Positions 8,630 to 18,271 of a stretch of 64,000 bases of DNA are shown here, piece by piece. Numbering within the stretch: the first letter of the stretch is position 1; the number at the start of each line of letters is the position of its first letter. The stretch is taken from the NCBI GenBank assembly GCA_024236195.1, contig JACKKZ010000005.1, positions 124,001-188,000 of the forward strand, given 5' to 3'. The stretch comes from Sphingomonadaceae bacterium. GTDB lineage: Bacteria; Pseudomonadota; Alphaproteobacteria; Sphingomonadales; Sphingomonadaceae. The translations under genes and the position numbers were made by a program. The notes under the pieces were generated by a model that saw only the letters and a program-made list of their open reading frames with translations, searched no databases and had not been told where the DNA came from.

Positions 8630-9324
8630 TCTGCGTCCGCGACCTGCGAAAAATCTATCCCACGCGCTTTGGTGAAAACCTCGTGCTGGACGGGATCAAT
8701 TTCGATCTCGATCGCGGCGAAAGGCTAGGCATCCTGGGCCGCAACGGGGCTGGCAAATCGACCATGGTGCGGCTGATCAGCGGGGCCGAACGGCCAACGT
8801 CGGGCACGATTGAAAGCTCCATGTCGATTTCCTGGCCGCTCGCTTTTGGCGGCGCGTTCCAGCACCAGCTGACCGGGATCGACAATATCCGTTTTATCAG
8901 CACGATTTACGATCAGGACTTCGAACGGAATCTGGCTTTTGTCGAGGAATTTGCCGAGCTGGGCCCCTATCTGCGGGAACCGGTCCGCACCTATTCCTCC
9001 GGCATGCGCGCGAGATTGGCGTTCGCGATTTCGATGATTATCGAATTCGATTGTTTCCTGATCGACGAGATCAGCGCGGTTGGAGATGCGCGCTTCCATG
9101 ATCGCTGCAATCACGAATTGTTCGAGAAGCGCGCCGACCGCGCAATGATTATCATCTCGCATGACGCGGCCTATGTCCGCGACCATTGTAACCGCTGGGG
9201 CGTGCTGCATGACAGCAAGCTCAAACTCTATGACGATTTCGAACTCGCCTATGCCGATTTCAAGGAATTGATCGGCTGGAAGCCACCGCCCGGCTGGCTG
9301 GAACTTCAGGTGTCAACTGCATGA
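8626..9324 (+). CDS. kpsT: Polysaccharide ABC exporter ATPase, KpsT-like
   Basis: A 232-residue ATP-binding subunit. Walker A is GRNGAGKST (about residues 38-46), the ABC signature is YSSGMRARLAF, Walker B with catalytic glutamate is CFLIDEISAVGD, and the switch histidine sits in IISHDAAYV. The short length and the IRFISTIYD-type helical segment fit the KpsT/CtrD branch rather than the longer Wzt type that carries a glycan-recognition domain, so export would not need a chain-end signal on the ATPase. It overlaps kpsM by four bases and the methyltransferase by four bases. Confidence 0.9.
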   Translation: MICVRDLRKIYPTRFGENLVLDGINFDLDRGERLGILGRNGAGKSTMVRLISGAERPTSGTIESSMSISWPLAFGGAFQHQLTGIDNIRFISTIYDQDFERNLAFVEEFAELGPYLREPVRTYSSGMRARLAFAISMIIEFDCFLIDEISAVGDARFHDRCNHELFEKRADRAMIIISHDAAYVRDHCNRWGVLHDSKLKLYDDFELAYADFKELIGWKPPPGWLELQVSTA

Positions 9325-10205
9325 TCAAAGCGCTTTTCAAACGGTTCCGGCACGGTCCGCCGCAGCCCCCTATGGTTATTGAACCAGACATGCCGGAGCC
9401 TACGCTCTGGGCACCCGTTTCGCAGGGCTGCACACAAGGGCAGATGGAAGAACCGCATTATTCCTATTGGTGTGACCGGATCCGTGAAGTCCCGCGCATG
9501 CACCGCAAGCAGTGGGAATTCTGCTTCATCCTGCAGGCGCTGAAGACCCATGGCATGCTGGAGGAAGGCCGCAAGGCACTGGGCTTTGGTGTGGGGATGG
9601 AGCCACTCGCGGCAATCTTTGCCGACCGTGGCGTGTCTGTGCTGGCGACGGACCTCGAACCGGAAGAGGCGATGGGCAAGGGTTGGGTTTCGACTGACCA
9701 GCACGCGCAGTCCAAACAGGCGCTCAACGACCGCAATATCTGCGATCCGGCCAGGTTCGACGAAATGGTCGATTTCCGTTTCATGGATATGAACGCGATT
9801 GATCCGGGCCTGTCCGGGCAATTCGATTTCGTCTGGTCAGCCTGCGCTTTCGAACATCTTGGCTCGATCATGCACGGGCTGGAATTCGTCGTAAATTCCG
9901 TCAAGTGCCTCAAGCCCGGCGGGGTGGCGGTTCATACCACCGAATTCAATTGCTCCTCCGACAAGGAAACGCTCGATAATGCGAGCACGGTGCTGTTCCG
10001 GCAGCGCGATTTCCTGCTGTTGCAAAGGCGCCTTGAAGCGATGGGCTGCGAGATGGATTTCAACTTCAATCTCGGCGAACAACCGCTTGACCATTATATC
10101 GACCGACCGCCTTACAGCGTCGATGAGCATTTGAAATTGCAGATCATGCGCTGGACGGTCACTTCGTTCGGCCTGATCGTGAAGAAAAAGGCGGAGGACG
10201 CCTGA
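9321..10205 (+). CDS. SAM-dependent methyltransferase
   Basis: A 294-residue class I methyltransferase. The SAM-binding glycine loop GFGVGMEPLAAIFA is near residue 90, followed by the acidic end of strand two in VLATDLEPEEA. The FVWSACAFEHLG block and the KPGGVAVHTTEF block are motif positions IV and VI. It lies between kpsT and a glycosyltransferase and overlaps kpsT, so it probably methylates a sugar or inositol-phosphate residue of the exported glycan, or caps the chain. The acceptor is not evident. No membrane segment or signal peptide is visible. Confidence 0.75.
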   Translation: MIKALFKRFRHGPPQPPMVIEPDMPEPTLWAPVSQGCTQGQMEEPHYSYWCDRIREVPRMHRKQWEFCFILQALKTHGMLEEGRKALGFGVGMEPLAAIFADRGVSVLATDLEPEEAMGKGWVSTDQHAQSKQALNDRNICDPARFDEMVDFRFMDMNAIDPGLSGQFDFVWSACAFEHLGSIMHGLEFVVNSVKCLKPGGVAVHTTEFNCSSDKETLDNASTVLFRQRDFLLLQRRLEAMGCEMDFNFNLGEQPLDHYIDRPPYSVDEHLKLQIMRWTVTSFGLIVKKKAEDA

Positions 10206-10207
10206 GC

Positions 10208-11533
10208 GTGGCTAACATCCTCATAGATGGCTACAATCTCGGTCTTGAGAAAGGCACCGGGGTGGCCACCTATGCCCGCAATCTCAGCTATGAACTCCAC
10301 GAATTGGGGCACAAGGTTTCCGTGCTCTATGGCAATCGCGGCTCGCTTAACCGTGACGATTTGCTGCGCGAGATTGCCTTTTTCGATGGTGCGGTCGAAC
10401 AGCCCAGACTGCTCGAATTGCTCGAACGCGGCAAGCAGGCACTGCGCGGGCCGCTGAGCTACCGCGCGAAGCAGGTGCCCATCACCGGGCGCGTGGTGGC
10501 CAAGACCTTCGCCGCGCGGCTGCCCTACTTCGATGCGATCTACAATTCGAACGAAGTGTTCAAGAATGCCAATGGTGCGTTCTGGTTCTGGAAGCAGCTG
10601 GTCAATATTCGCATGCCGGACCAGCCCGACCTCGCGCATTGGACCTATCCCTTGCCGGTGCGGATCAAGGGCGTGCCCAACCTCTACACCATGCACGACC
10701 TCGTGCCGCTGCGGTTGCCCTATACCACGCTCGACAACAAGCGCCGCTATCTGCGGTTGATGCGGCTGCTGGCGAAGAAGGCCGAGCATATCGTGACCGT
10801 CTCCGAGAATTCCCGCCGCGATCTGGTCGAACTGGTCGGGGTGCCGGAAGGCAAGGTCACCAACACCTACCAATCAGTGCAGATCCCCGTCAAATATCGC
10901 GACAAGCCGGAAGACCAGGTGGCCCGCGAGGTCGAAGGGGTGACCGGTTTTGGCTACAAGGGTTACTTTCTCTTCTGGGGCTCGCTGGAGCCAAAGAAGA
11001 ATATCGGCCGCATGATCGAAGCCTATATGGCGAGCAAGGTTGCCACCCCGCTGGTGATTATCGGCGCGCAGGCGTGGAAAGCGGAGAAAGAGCTGGCCCT
11101 GCTCAACGAAGGCAAGTGGGAGCAGGACAGTTTCATCCCCGCCAGCAATATCGAACGCCGACGGGGTGCACGCAAACGGATCATCCGGCTCGACTATGCC
11201 CCTTTCAGCCTGCTGGTCAGCTTGATCCGCGGCGCAAAAGGTGCGCTGTTCCCGTCACTCTATGAAGGGTTCGGTCTGCCGGCGCTGGAGGCGATGCTGC
11301 TGGGCACTCCGGTGATCTGCTCCAACACTTCCTCCCTGCCCGAAGTGGCTGGCAACGCAGCGGAGATGGTCGATCCTTACGACACGCAAGCAATCACTGC
11401 CGCGATCCGCCGACTCGATGCCGATGCAGACCGGCGCGCCGAATTGACCGAGCTGGGGCTCGCCCAGGCCGCGCTCTACAGCCCTGAAAATTACCGCAAA
11501 CGCCTCGAAAGCGTCTATGCGAGGTATCTGTGA
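10208..11533 (+). CDS. GT4-family glycosyltransferase
   Basis: A 441-residue GT-B enzyme starting at a GTG two bases after the methyltransferase stop. The N-terminal NLGLEKGTGVATYARNL is the common GT4 acceptor-domain opening. The middle has NLYTMHDLVPLRLPY and IVTVSENSRRDLVE. The donor domain has WGSLEPKKNIGRMIEAY and FPSLYEGFGLPALEAMLLGTPVICSNTSSLPEV. It is longer than the other two glycosyltransferases here because of an insertion between about residues 280 and 330. It belongs to the same transcription unit as the export genes and overlaps the lipoprotein gene by one base. Confidence 0.82.
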   Translation: MANILIDGYNLGLEKGTGVATYARNLSYELHELGHKVSVLYGNRGSLNRDDLLREIAFFDGAVEQPRLLELLERGKQALRGPLSYRAKQVPITGRVVAKTFAARLPYFDAIYNSNEVFKNANGAFWFWKQLVNIRMPDQPDLAHWTYPLPVRIKGVPNLYTMHDLVPLRLPYTTLDNKRRYLRLMRLLAKKAEHIVTVSENSRRDLVELVGVPEGKVTNTYQSVQIPVKYRDKPEDQVAREVEGVTGFGYKGYFLFWGSLEPKKNIGRMIEAYMASKVATPLVIIGAQAWKAEKELALLNEGKWEQDSFIPASNIERRRGARKRIIRLDYAPFSLLVSLIRGAKGALFPSLYEGFGLPALEAMLLGTPVICSNTSSLPEVAGNAAEMVDPYDTQAITAAIRRLDADADRRAELTELGLAQAALYSPENYRKRLESVYARYL

Positions 11534-12696
11534 TGACCCATGCCTTTCGCCTTACCATCCCGCTTGCCCTTGCTGCCTTGCTGGCAGGCTGCACCAGCTT
11601 CGGCGCGGCTGGTCCAGGCACCAATTCCGTGCGCGCAGCGGCTGGTGAGAGCTATGCCGGGGCGAATATCGCGATTGTCGAGCTGGATCGGGCCACTACT
11701 ACCCGCCTGGCCGCAGCGAGTAGGGCGAGCAGCTTTGCCGAAGTGTTCGGCAATGGCGGCGTTGCGGCCCCGCTGATCGAACGCGGCGACATGGTCGGCG
11801 TGACCATATGGGAGGCACCGCCCGCCGTGTTGTTTGGCACCAGCGGCAGCGCGCGCGATGGCAGCTTGCCGATGATTTCGCAGGCGACGGCCATCCCGGA
11901 TCAGCGCGTCGATGAGGATGGCGCGATTGCGGTCCCCTTTGCAGGCAAGGTGCCTGTCGCAGGCCGCACCACCTCACAGGTCCAGCGCGATATTGTCGGT
12001 CGCCTCCGCGGGCGGGCACATGATCCGCAGGTTCTGGTGCGGCTGGTCGGCAATGAAGCAAGCAATGTCACCGTGCTGGGCAAGGTAGCGCGCACCAGCC
12101 GCATCCCCCTGACCGCGCGCGGCGAGCGCTTGCTCGATGTGCTGGCGCAAGCCGGTGGCCCGACCGAGCCGGTTGAGAAAACCACCATCCGCCTGACCCG
12201 CGGCGCGCATGCTGCGACCATGCCGCTTGATGCCGTGATCCTCGACCCGGCACAAAATGTGCCGCTGCGCGCAGATGATGTGCTGACAGTGATTCACCAG
12301 CCCTATAGCTTTATCGCGCTGGGCGCGGTGGCCCGCAATGCAGAGGTTCCCTTTGAAGGCTCCGGCCTGACATTGGCACAGGCACTGGGCCGGATTGGGG
12401 GGCTGCGCGATGACCGGGCGGATATTCGCGGGGTGTTCGTGTTCCGCTTTGAAGATGCAGGAGCGCTCGACCCTGCGCTGGCTGGCAGCACACAGGCGAC
12501 GCAGGATGGCCGTGTTCCGGTGATCTACCGCCTCGACCTGTCCGACGCCGCCAGCCTGTTTGTCGCGCAGGATTTTGCCATACGCGACGATGACGTGCTG
12601 TACGTGTCGAGCGCGCCGGGGGCAGATTTGCAGAAATTCCTTGCGACCTTGTCCAACGTCGCGCTCTCGACCATCGCGATCAAGAATTCACTCTAG
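11533..12696 (+). CDS. Polysaccharide export outer-membrane lipoprotein, KpsD/Wza-like
   Basis: A 387-residue lipoprotein. The signal peptide ends in the lipobox LLAGC at about residue 20, so the mature protein is probably lipidated and inserted in the outer membrane. A poly-export domain begins at IERGDMVGVTIWEAPP and contains the IPDQRVDEDGAIAVPFAGKVPVAGRT block. SLBB-like repeats follow (VTVLGKVARTSRIPL, then FIALGAVARNAEVPF). It would form the outer-membrane exit for the glycan moved by KpsM/KpsT and coupled by KpsE. I chose the ATG at 11533, which overlaps the preceding TGA, rather than the GTG at 11530. It is the last gene of the export operon. Confidence 0.87.
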   Translation: MTHAFRLTIPLALAALLAGCTSFGAAGPGTNSVRAAAGESYAGANIAIVELDRATTTRLAAASRASSFAEVFGNGGVAAPLIERGDMVGVTIWEAPPAVLFGTSGSARDGSLPMISQATAIPDQRVDEDGAIAVPFAGKVPVAGRTTSQVQRDIVGRLRGRAHDPQVLVRLVGNEASNVTVLGKVARTSRIPLTARGERLLDVLAQAGGPTEPVEKTTIRLTRGAHAATMPLDAVILDPAQNVPLRADDVLTVIHQPYSFIALGAVARNAEVPFEGSGLTLAQALGRIGGLRDDRADIRGVFVFRFEDAGALDPALAGSTQATQDGRVPVIYRLDLSDAASLFVAQDFAIRDDDVLYVSSAPGADLQKFLATLSNVALSTIAIKNSL

Positions 12697-12811
12697 CTGG
12701 CAAGTAAACGGCCTTCATGCCGGGATGCCTAGATTTTACTTTGGGTTAGAAAGACAAGGCAGTAATTGATGCCTTTGCCGCGCCAACAGGCGGCATCCGG
12801 AGAGACATGCA

Positions 12812-15800
12812 ATGCCGACAATCACTGGCACTCAAGGCGATGACCTGATTATCTCCACTCAGGCCGATGATACGGTTAATGGTGGTGACGGCAATGACAC
12901 CATCATCGACGTCTGGGGTGACGACATTATTGATGGCGGCGATGGTGACGACGTGATTGTCGATCACGGCGGCAATAACACGATCCGTGGCGGCGCGGGG
13001 AATGACCGGATCACGATCAGCGATATCTATCCCGCACTGAGCAGTACGATCGGCGATTGGCCGCGGACCAATGTGGTCGAAGGCGGAACGGGCAATGATT
13101 ATGTCACGATCGGACGCTTGCCCGATCAGGGCAGCCTGACGGTCGACCTGGGCGATGGTAACGACATATTGCGTCTGTCCAGCGTGTTCTGGGTGGCGCA
13201 TAGCCTGACCCTGGGTGCCGGGCAGGATACGGTCTTCCTCGATTTCAATTTCGGCAATGCGGCGCGCGCATTTGAAGATGTCGTGACCATCGCTGATTTC
13301 ACCGCCGGGGCAGGCGGGGATATCCTCAATCTCGGTGAATTCCTGCGCGGATATTTCTCCAGCCCGACCGCCTATGCGCTCTATATTCCGGGCAGCAACC
13401 CTTTCGCCAACGGGGTACTGGTCCTGACGCAGGACGGGGCGGATACGCTGGTTCAGGTGGACTATGATGGCAACAAATCCGACGCGATCTTGCCGCGCAC
13501 GATCCTGCGGCTGGAAAATGTCACTGCCACATCCCTGATAGCGGAGAATTTCGGCGGCTTCGATCCGGGGGGTGCGGCGCTTTCACCGGTTACCGTCAAC
13601 GGCACGGCGCTGGATGACTGGATCATTGCCCCGCCGACCGGTTCGACCATCAATGGCGGCGAAGGCAATGACGAGATAATCGGCAGCAATCTGGCTGACG
13701 AGATCAATGGTGGGCTTGGCAACGACATATTGGATGGCGGTGCAGGCGACGATATCTTGCGTGGCGGGGACGGGGATGACCTGATAACCGACAGCCACGG
13801 CTCCGACCTGATCGACGGCGGCGCAGGCAATGACCGGATCGAGCTTTATCGTCCGGCTGTTCCTGACGGCGGAAACACCTTGGCAGAGACGGTCACGGTC
13901 AACGCCGGGGACGGCAATGATTATTTGCGTTTTGAAATCGGCAGCCACCCTTTCAACCGGCGCGATGATCGCGACATCACGCTGATCGCCGATCTGGGGG
14001 CGGGCGACGACATTATCGAACTGTCTGCCCTGCGGTTGGGTGTGGATCTGCCAGCGGCGCAGATCACCCTTGGGGCCGGGCGCGACCGGTTCATCCTCGA
14101 TGCCATTTCCTATTATTACGCACTTGATATCTCGATCACCGATTTTACGGTCGGCAATAATGGCGACATACTGGATCTTGCCAAGGCAATCCGCGGGAGC
14201 CAAGGCTGGGATTTTGTAAGCAATCCCTTCGCCACCGGCCACTTGCAGCTGGTTCAGGACGGCTCGGATACGCTGGTCATTTTTGACTATGACGGGGCCG
14301 GAGGCGGTAGCGGCGATGGCTATCACTTTACGCTGGTCACGCTGGTCGGCGTCACGGCATCGACCCTGACGGCCGCCAATTTCAACGGCTATGACCCCAC
14401 CGGGGCGGCTTCCACTTACACGGTCCCGACAGGCACTAATGGTGACGACCATCTGGTCGGCGGTTACGGGGCGCAAACGATCAGCGGTGGCCTTGGCAAC
14501 GATGTAATCGAAGAGAGGTTCGGCGGTTCTGACATCCTGCGGGGTGGCGATGGAAATGACACCATCATCATCGCGACAGGCTATCAACCCGCCCCCGCCA
14601 ATGTAACGATCAGCGCGGACGCAGGCAATGATCTGGTGGACCTGTCAATCGGTGAATCTTCCGGTCATTCGCATTCGGCAAATATCAATCTGGGAACAGG
14701 CGATGACCGGCTGATCCTGCGCTCGCTGGTTTCTGGTGGAACCACGGTAACGCTGGGTGCGGGGCAGGATGTGATAGAGTTTGACCATGATCTGGCATCG
14801 CAGTCGCTTGGCGCCCTGACGATCCACGATTTCGCGACCGGGGCTGGTGGAGACCGGTTGGACTGGAACCTGTTTGCATCTTCAGAACTCGGCAATGGCG
14901 ATCCCAATTTCGAACCCTTTGTCAGCGGCCAGGCCAGGCTGTTCCAATCGGGCGCGAACACGTTGTTGCAACTTCGCCCAAGTGGCGAGGGCACTGGCTG
15001 GGTCACGCTGGCCACTTTCCGCAACACAACTGCCACCAGCTTCACCAGCGACAATATCGGCTTTGACCCGAACCATCCGACACAAGTTGGCACTGCAGGC
15101 AGCGATACGCTGAATGGTACAGCAGGGCACGATGTCATTTATGGCGGTGCGGGTGTTGATACGATCAACGGACTGGCCGGGATTGACCATCTTTATGGAG
15201 ATGATGGAGCCGACGCGATCGACGGAGGTGCAGATGACGACATCATCTATGGCGGCCTTGGCGATGACATTCTGCATGGCGGCACCGGCAATGATTATCT
15301 GAGTGGCGGCGGCGGCATTGACCAGGTTTTCGGCGATGGCGGGGATGACACTATCATCGGCTCGGGTGGAGTGGATCTGCTCAATGGCGGGACGGGTAAC
15401 GACACGATCAGCGTGCGCCTTTCCTATTCCAGTCTTATTGATGCGACCCTGCCTGCCGGTTCAATCGTTGCAGGGGACGGGAATGATACCGTCATCATTA
15501 CCGATGCCTTTGTCGGCACGTATGAATTCCTCGACGAAACCGATTTGGTGACGATGATCACCCCCAATTACACCGTCGATCTCGGCGCGGGGGATGACCA
15601 CCTTATTACTGATGGGCATTTTGGTACGATAACCCTTGGGCCGGGCCGCGATACGGTGGAATATATCTCCGGCGTTGACAGCTACGGCTCGATCATCACC
15701 GATTTCGAAACCGGGCCGAATGGCGATATTATTGACCTCGCCGGGCAATTCACCTTCGGCTTTGACGTCCATTCGGAAGGGGTGCTGTGGCTGCTTGAAA

Positions 15801-18061
15801 ACGGAGCTGACCCCTTTGAGCTTGGCGTTTATGAGCTGCAGCAGCGAGGCGACGACGTGGTGCTGGTGCTCAGTCCGTCTATCTCCGGACGGTTCAGTTC
15901 GGCTGTCGCAATCACCTTCCAGAACACCAGAGTCGAAGATTTCACGCCTGAAAACTTCAATGGTTTCAACCCGCAGGCCGTGCCCAACGGGCCGACCTAT
16001 ATCGAAGCCAATACAACGATTGCGGCAGGGCAGGCTGTTACCGGAACCAATATCGTTCCAGAGGAATCGGTCCTTTCCTGGGCGACGTCGCATGTCATTT
16101 ATGATGCGGGCGGCAGTGTCAGCTATGTCAATAACGGAGACGTGACGACGATCATAAACGAGCCTGGTCATGGCGCAACAATTGGCTTCGCTGTCAGCCG
16201 TTATTCCGGCCCGAATGAAGACGCATGGTTCCACAACACGGCGACCGGCAATTTCGTCACCAGCTGGGAATATAACAGCGGGGCCGCGCTCGTTTCGGGT
16301 GGGTCGGAAACCTACGGATTCTATGCGCCACAGCAGGGCGTGAATTTCCGCAATGATGGCTATTTCGGGGTCGGCGCGATTGATGGTTACGCCATTGGCG
16401 TGGTCAATGGTTTCGACATCTACACGCGCCATGTCATCAACACCGGGACGATGGAAATTCTCAGCAATTACGGCGCGATCGGTGTCCAGCTTGGCCCGGA
16501 TTCTGCCTTTGATAATAGCGGCCTGATCTATGTCGAGGCTCCAGTGAATGCCATCGGGGTCGATTGGCGGCAATATATGGGCGGCAGCTTCACCAACAGC
16601 GGCACGATCTATGTCATCAATGATCCTGCCTCCGAATATTCCGCCCTGGGGATCGTCCTCACCGAACATTCCGCCAGTTCCGCCCCGCGCATTATCGAGA
16701 ATAGCGGACTGATCAGCGCGGATATTGCCATCTGGGTGCGCGACACCAGCCCGGCATCCCCTCTGGCAGAAATCGTCTTGAATACCGGCGATATCGAAGG
16801 GGCGATCTTGCTCGGCGCGGGCAATGATGAAGTGCACAATAATGATGGTGGCCGGATCTTCGGCACGATCCTGCTCGAAGCGGGCAGCGACCTGTATGAT
16901 GGTGTGGGCGGGCAGCTATTCGGCGAAGTGCGCGGCGGATTGGGCAACGACACCTATCGCATCGACAATGCTGATACGCGGATCATCGAGGACGCGGGCG
17001 GCGGCAATGACCATGTCCAGTCCTTTGTAAGCTATACGCTGGGTGCCAATTTCGAAATGCTGACCCTGCTGGGCGGCGATGCATTGTCGGGCACCGGCAA
17101 CAGCCTGTGGAACCGGATCACCGGCAATGATGGCGCGAATATCCTGACCGGCGGCCTTGGCAATGATACGATCAATGGCGGCGGGAATATCGACACAGCA
17201 GTGGTGAGCGGGAACCGTGCCGCTTATACCGTCACGCAAACATCAACCGGCGTTTTCGAAGTCACCGGGCCGGATGGCACAGACACGCTGACCGCGGTCG
17301 AATATCTCCAGTTCGATGACGAGTCCATTCGCCTGCTGCCCGGTACGGGCGTCTCTGTGACATTCGATGCCAATGACAGTTCCACTTACCAATCGGCCAT
17401 GGGCAATATCCGCGATTTTGACGGAAATGCGCTGGGTGGCGATGGCGCTTGGGTGTGGATTGGCGCTGCCGATGTGAATGGCGATGGCGATGTGGACCAG
17501 CTGCTGGTCAACCCGGAGATCGGGCGCTTTGCAACGATTGGCACGGCAGAAGACGGGTTGATCTATTTTGATGATCACGGCTGGGCGGGCGAAACGCGCG
17601 TGGCGGGCATCTATATCGACCCGCTCGTCGCAAGCGGTGACGTGGTGGCAGGCAGTGACCACGACAGTCAGCGCCGGTTCCAGAACGACTTGGAAATCAA
17701 CAATATCAATCGCGTCCTGGGCTCAGGCGACTATGACGGCGATGGCCTGCAGGAAGTCTATTTCGCGCTCAATGATGGCACTGCCTATTTGCATGCCTAC
17801 ATGCATGCAGACGGCAATATCCGTTATGCCAACTACCAGTCGGAACAGCAGGTGATCGACTTCCTGACCGCCAATGGCTTTGATGCCAGCACTTGGGCGG
17901 GCTGGTTCCCGGCAGTGCAGGAAGAGACTGACAAGGGCGTGGCCGTAATGGAGCCAGAAGCGCTGGGTCTGTTAGAAGCAGCGATCCTCAATCCGGCAGG
18001 AGAGCCCGATCCAATGGCTTCATTCCGCTTCATCGAACCCCAGCATGAGGTGTTTGCCTGA
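12812..18061 (+). CDS. Large RTX-type secreted protein, 1749 residues
   Basis: A leaderless protein dominated by calcium-binding nonapeptides such as GGDGNDTII. Four similar blocks can be seen, each starting with RTX repeats and closing with a phrase like ENFGGFDP or ENFNGFNP (block ends near residues 252, 528, 752 and 1052). Each contains a phrase like ITDFTVGNNGDILDLA. Residues about 1060-1400 hold asparagine/glycine-rich beta-helix-like repeats (FRNDGYFG, FTNSGTIYV). Residues 1444-1749 form a C-terminal module shared with the protease at 18728, with EF-hand-like loops (DVNGDGDVDQ, DYDGDGLQE) and an end in EVFA. That uncleaved C-terminal end fits type I secretion. No enzymatic domain was recognised; an adhesin or matrix protein is likely. 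A GGAGA precedes the ATG. Confidence 0.85.
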   Translation: MPTITGTQGDDLIISTQADDTVNGGDGNDTIIDVWGDDIIDGGDGDDVIVDHGGNNTIRGGAGNDRITISDIYPALSSTIGDWPRTNVVEGGTGNDYVTIGRLPDQGSLTVDLGDGNDILRLSSVFWVAHSLTLGAGQDTVFLDFNFGNAARAFEDVVTIADFTAGAGGDILNLGEFLRGYFSSPTAYALYIPGSNPFANGVLVLTQDGADTLVQVDYDGNKSDAILPRTILRLENVTATSLIAENFGGFDPGGAALSPVTVNGTALDDWIIAPPTGSTINGGEGNDEIIGSNLADEINGGLGNDILDGGAGDDILRGGDGDDLITDSHGSDLIDGGAGNDRIELYRPAVPDGGNTLAETVTVNAGDGNDYLRFEIGSHPFNRRDDRDITLIADLGAGDDIIELSALRLGVDLPAAQITLGAGRDRFILDAISYYYALDISITDFTVGNNGDILDLAKAIRGSQGWDFVSNPFATGHLQLVQDGSDTLVIFDYDGAGGGSGDGYHFTLVTLVGVTASTLTAANFNGYDPTGAASTYTVPTGTNGDDHLVGGYGAQTISGGLGNDVIEERFGGSDILRGGDGNDTIIIATGYQPAPANVTISADAGNDLVDLSIGESSGHSHSANINLGTGDDRLILRSLVSGGTTVTLGAGQDVIEFDHDLASQSLGALTIHDFATGAGGDRLDWNLFASSELGNGDPNFEPFVSGQARLFQSGANTLLQLRPSGEGTGWVTLATFRNTTATSFTSDNIGFDPNHPTQVGTAGSDTLNGTAGHDVIYGGAGVDTINGLAGIDHLYGDDGADAIDGGADDDIIYGGLGDDILHGGTGNDYLSGGGGIDQVFGDGGDDTIIGSGGVDLLNGGTGNDTISVRLSYSSLIDATLPAGSIVAGDGNDTVIITDAFVGTYEFLDETDLVTMITPNYTVDLGAGDDHLITDGHFGTITLGPGRDTVEYISGVDSYGSIITDFETGPNGDIIDLAGQFTFGFDVHSEGVLWLLENGADPFELGVYELQQRGDDVVLVLSPSISGRFSSAVAITFQNTRVEDFTPENFNGFNPQAVPNGPTYIEANTTIAAGQAVTGTNIVPEESVLSWATSHVIYDAGGSVSYVNNGDVTTIINEPGHGATIGFAVSRYSGPNEDAWFHNTATGNFVTSWEYNSGAALVSGGSETYGFYAPQQGVNFRNDGYFGVGAIDGYAIGVVNGFDIYTRHVINTGTMEILSNYGAIGVQLGPDSAFDNSGLIYVEAPVNAIGVDWRQYMGGSFTNSGTIYVINDPASEYSALGIVLTEHSASSAPRIIENSGLISADIAIWVRDTSPASPLAEIVLNTGDIEGAILLGAGNDEVHNNDGGRIFGTILLEAGSDLYDGVGGQLFGEVRGGLGNDTYRIDNADTRIIEDAGGGNDHVQSFVSYTLGANFEMLTLLGGDALSGTGNSLWNRITGNDGANILTGGLGNDTINGGGNIDTAVVSGNRAAYTVTQTSTGVFEVTGPDGTDTLTAVEYLQFDDESIRLLPGTGVSVTFDANDSSTYQSAMGNIRDFDGNALGGDGAWVWIGAADVNGDGDVDQLLVNPEIGRFATIGTAEDGLIYFDDHGWAGETRVAGIYIDPLVASGDVVAGSDHDSQRRFQNDLEINNINRVLGSGDYDGDGLQEVYFALNDGTAYLHAYMHADGNIRYANYQSEQQVIDFLTANGFDASTWAGWFPAVQEETDKGVAVMEPEALGLLEAAILNPAGEPDPMASFRFIEPQHEVFA

Positions 18062-18160
18062 GCCGAAGGGGCTGTATTAAGCGCGGGTTAAGTCGCAATG
18101 GACATGTTGGTCCCTTCATCTTGAGGTGCTTTGTCAATTGGGCGAATGGTAGCGGTTTGT

Positions 18161-18192
18161 GGTTTGCAAACCGTTCAATTCCATAAGGAATT
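18161..18192. other. Paired palindromes in the 18062-18271 intergenic region
   Basis: The 210 bases between the large RTX gene and the small lipoprotein gene hold a perfect 12-base palindrome GGTTTGCAAACC at 18161-18172. A second inverted repeat follows (AATTCC and GGAATT around ATAA, 18177-18192). They could be a protein-binding site or a weak transcription end. No run of T follows, so a classical terminator is unlikely. Confidence 0.35.
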
Positions 18193-18255
18193 GTCCCTTT
18201 GATATCCAACCTCTAGCAAGGCGGTAGCTTGCGTCAGCCAGCATGCCGCATTACC

Positions 18256-18270
18256 CCTCCAGCAAGGAGG
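18256..18270 (+). promoter_or_regulatory. Shine-Dalgarno paired with upstream CCTCC
   Basis: GGAGG at 18266-18270, the strong ribosome-binding site for the small lipoprotein gene, is preceded by CCTCC at 18256-18260 with AGCAA between. The two can pair into a five-base-pair hairpin that would hide the site. Whether this regulates translation is unknown. Confidence 0.3.
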
Positions 18271-18271
18271 A

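Noticed and set aside
12812..15400. Repeats that could suggest a CRISPR array
   Set aside because: The repeats are nine-codon RTX units inside an open frame, without uniform spacers or adjacent cas genes.
15461..16837. Antisense open frame of about 458 codons inside the large RTX gene
   Set aside because: The plus strand has clear RTX and beta-helix repeats. The minus translation is made of reversed repeats (DGVI, IAIA strings) with no family match.
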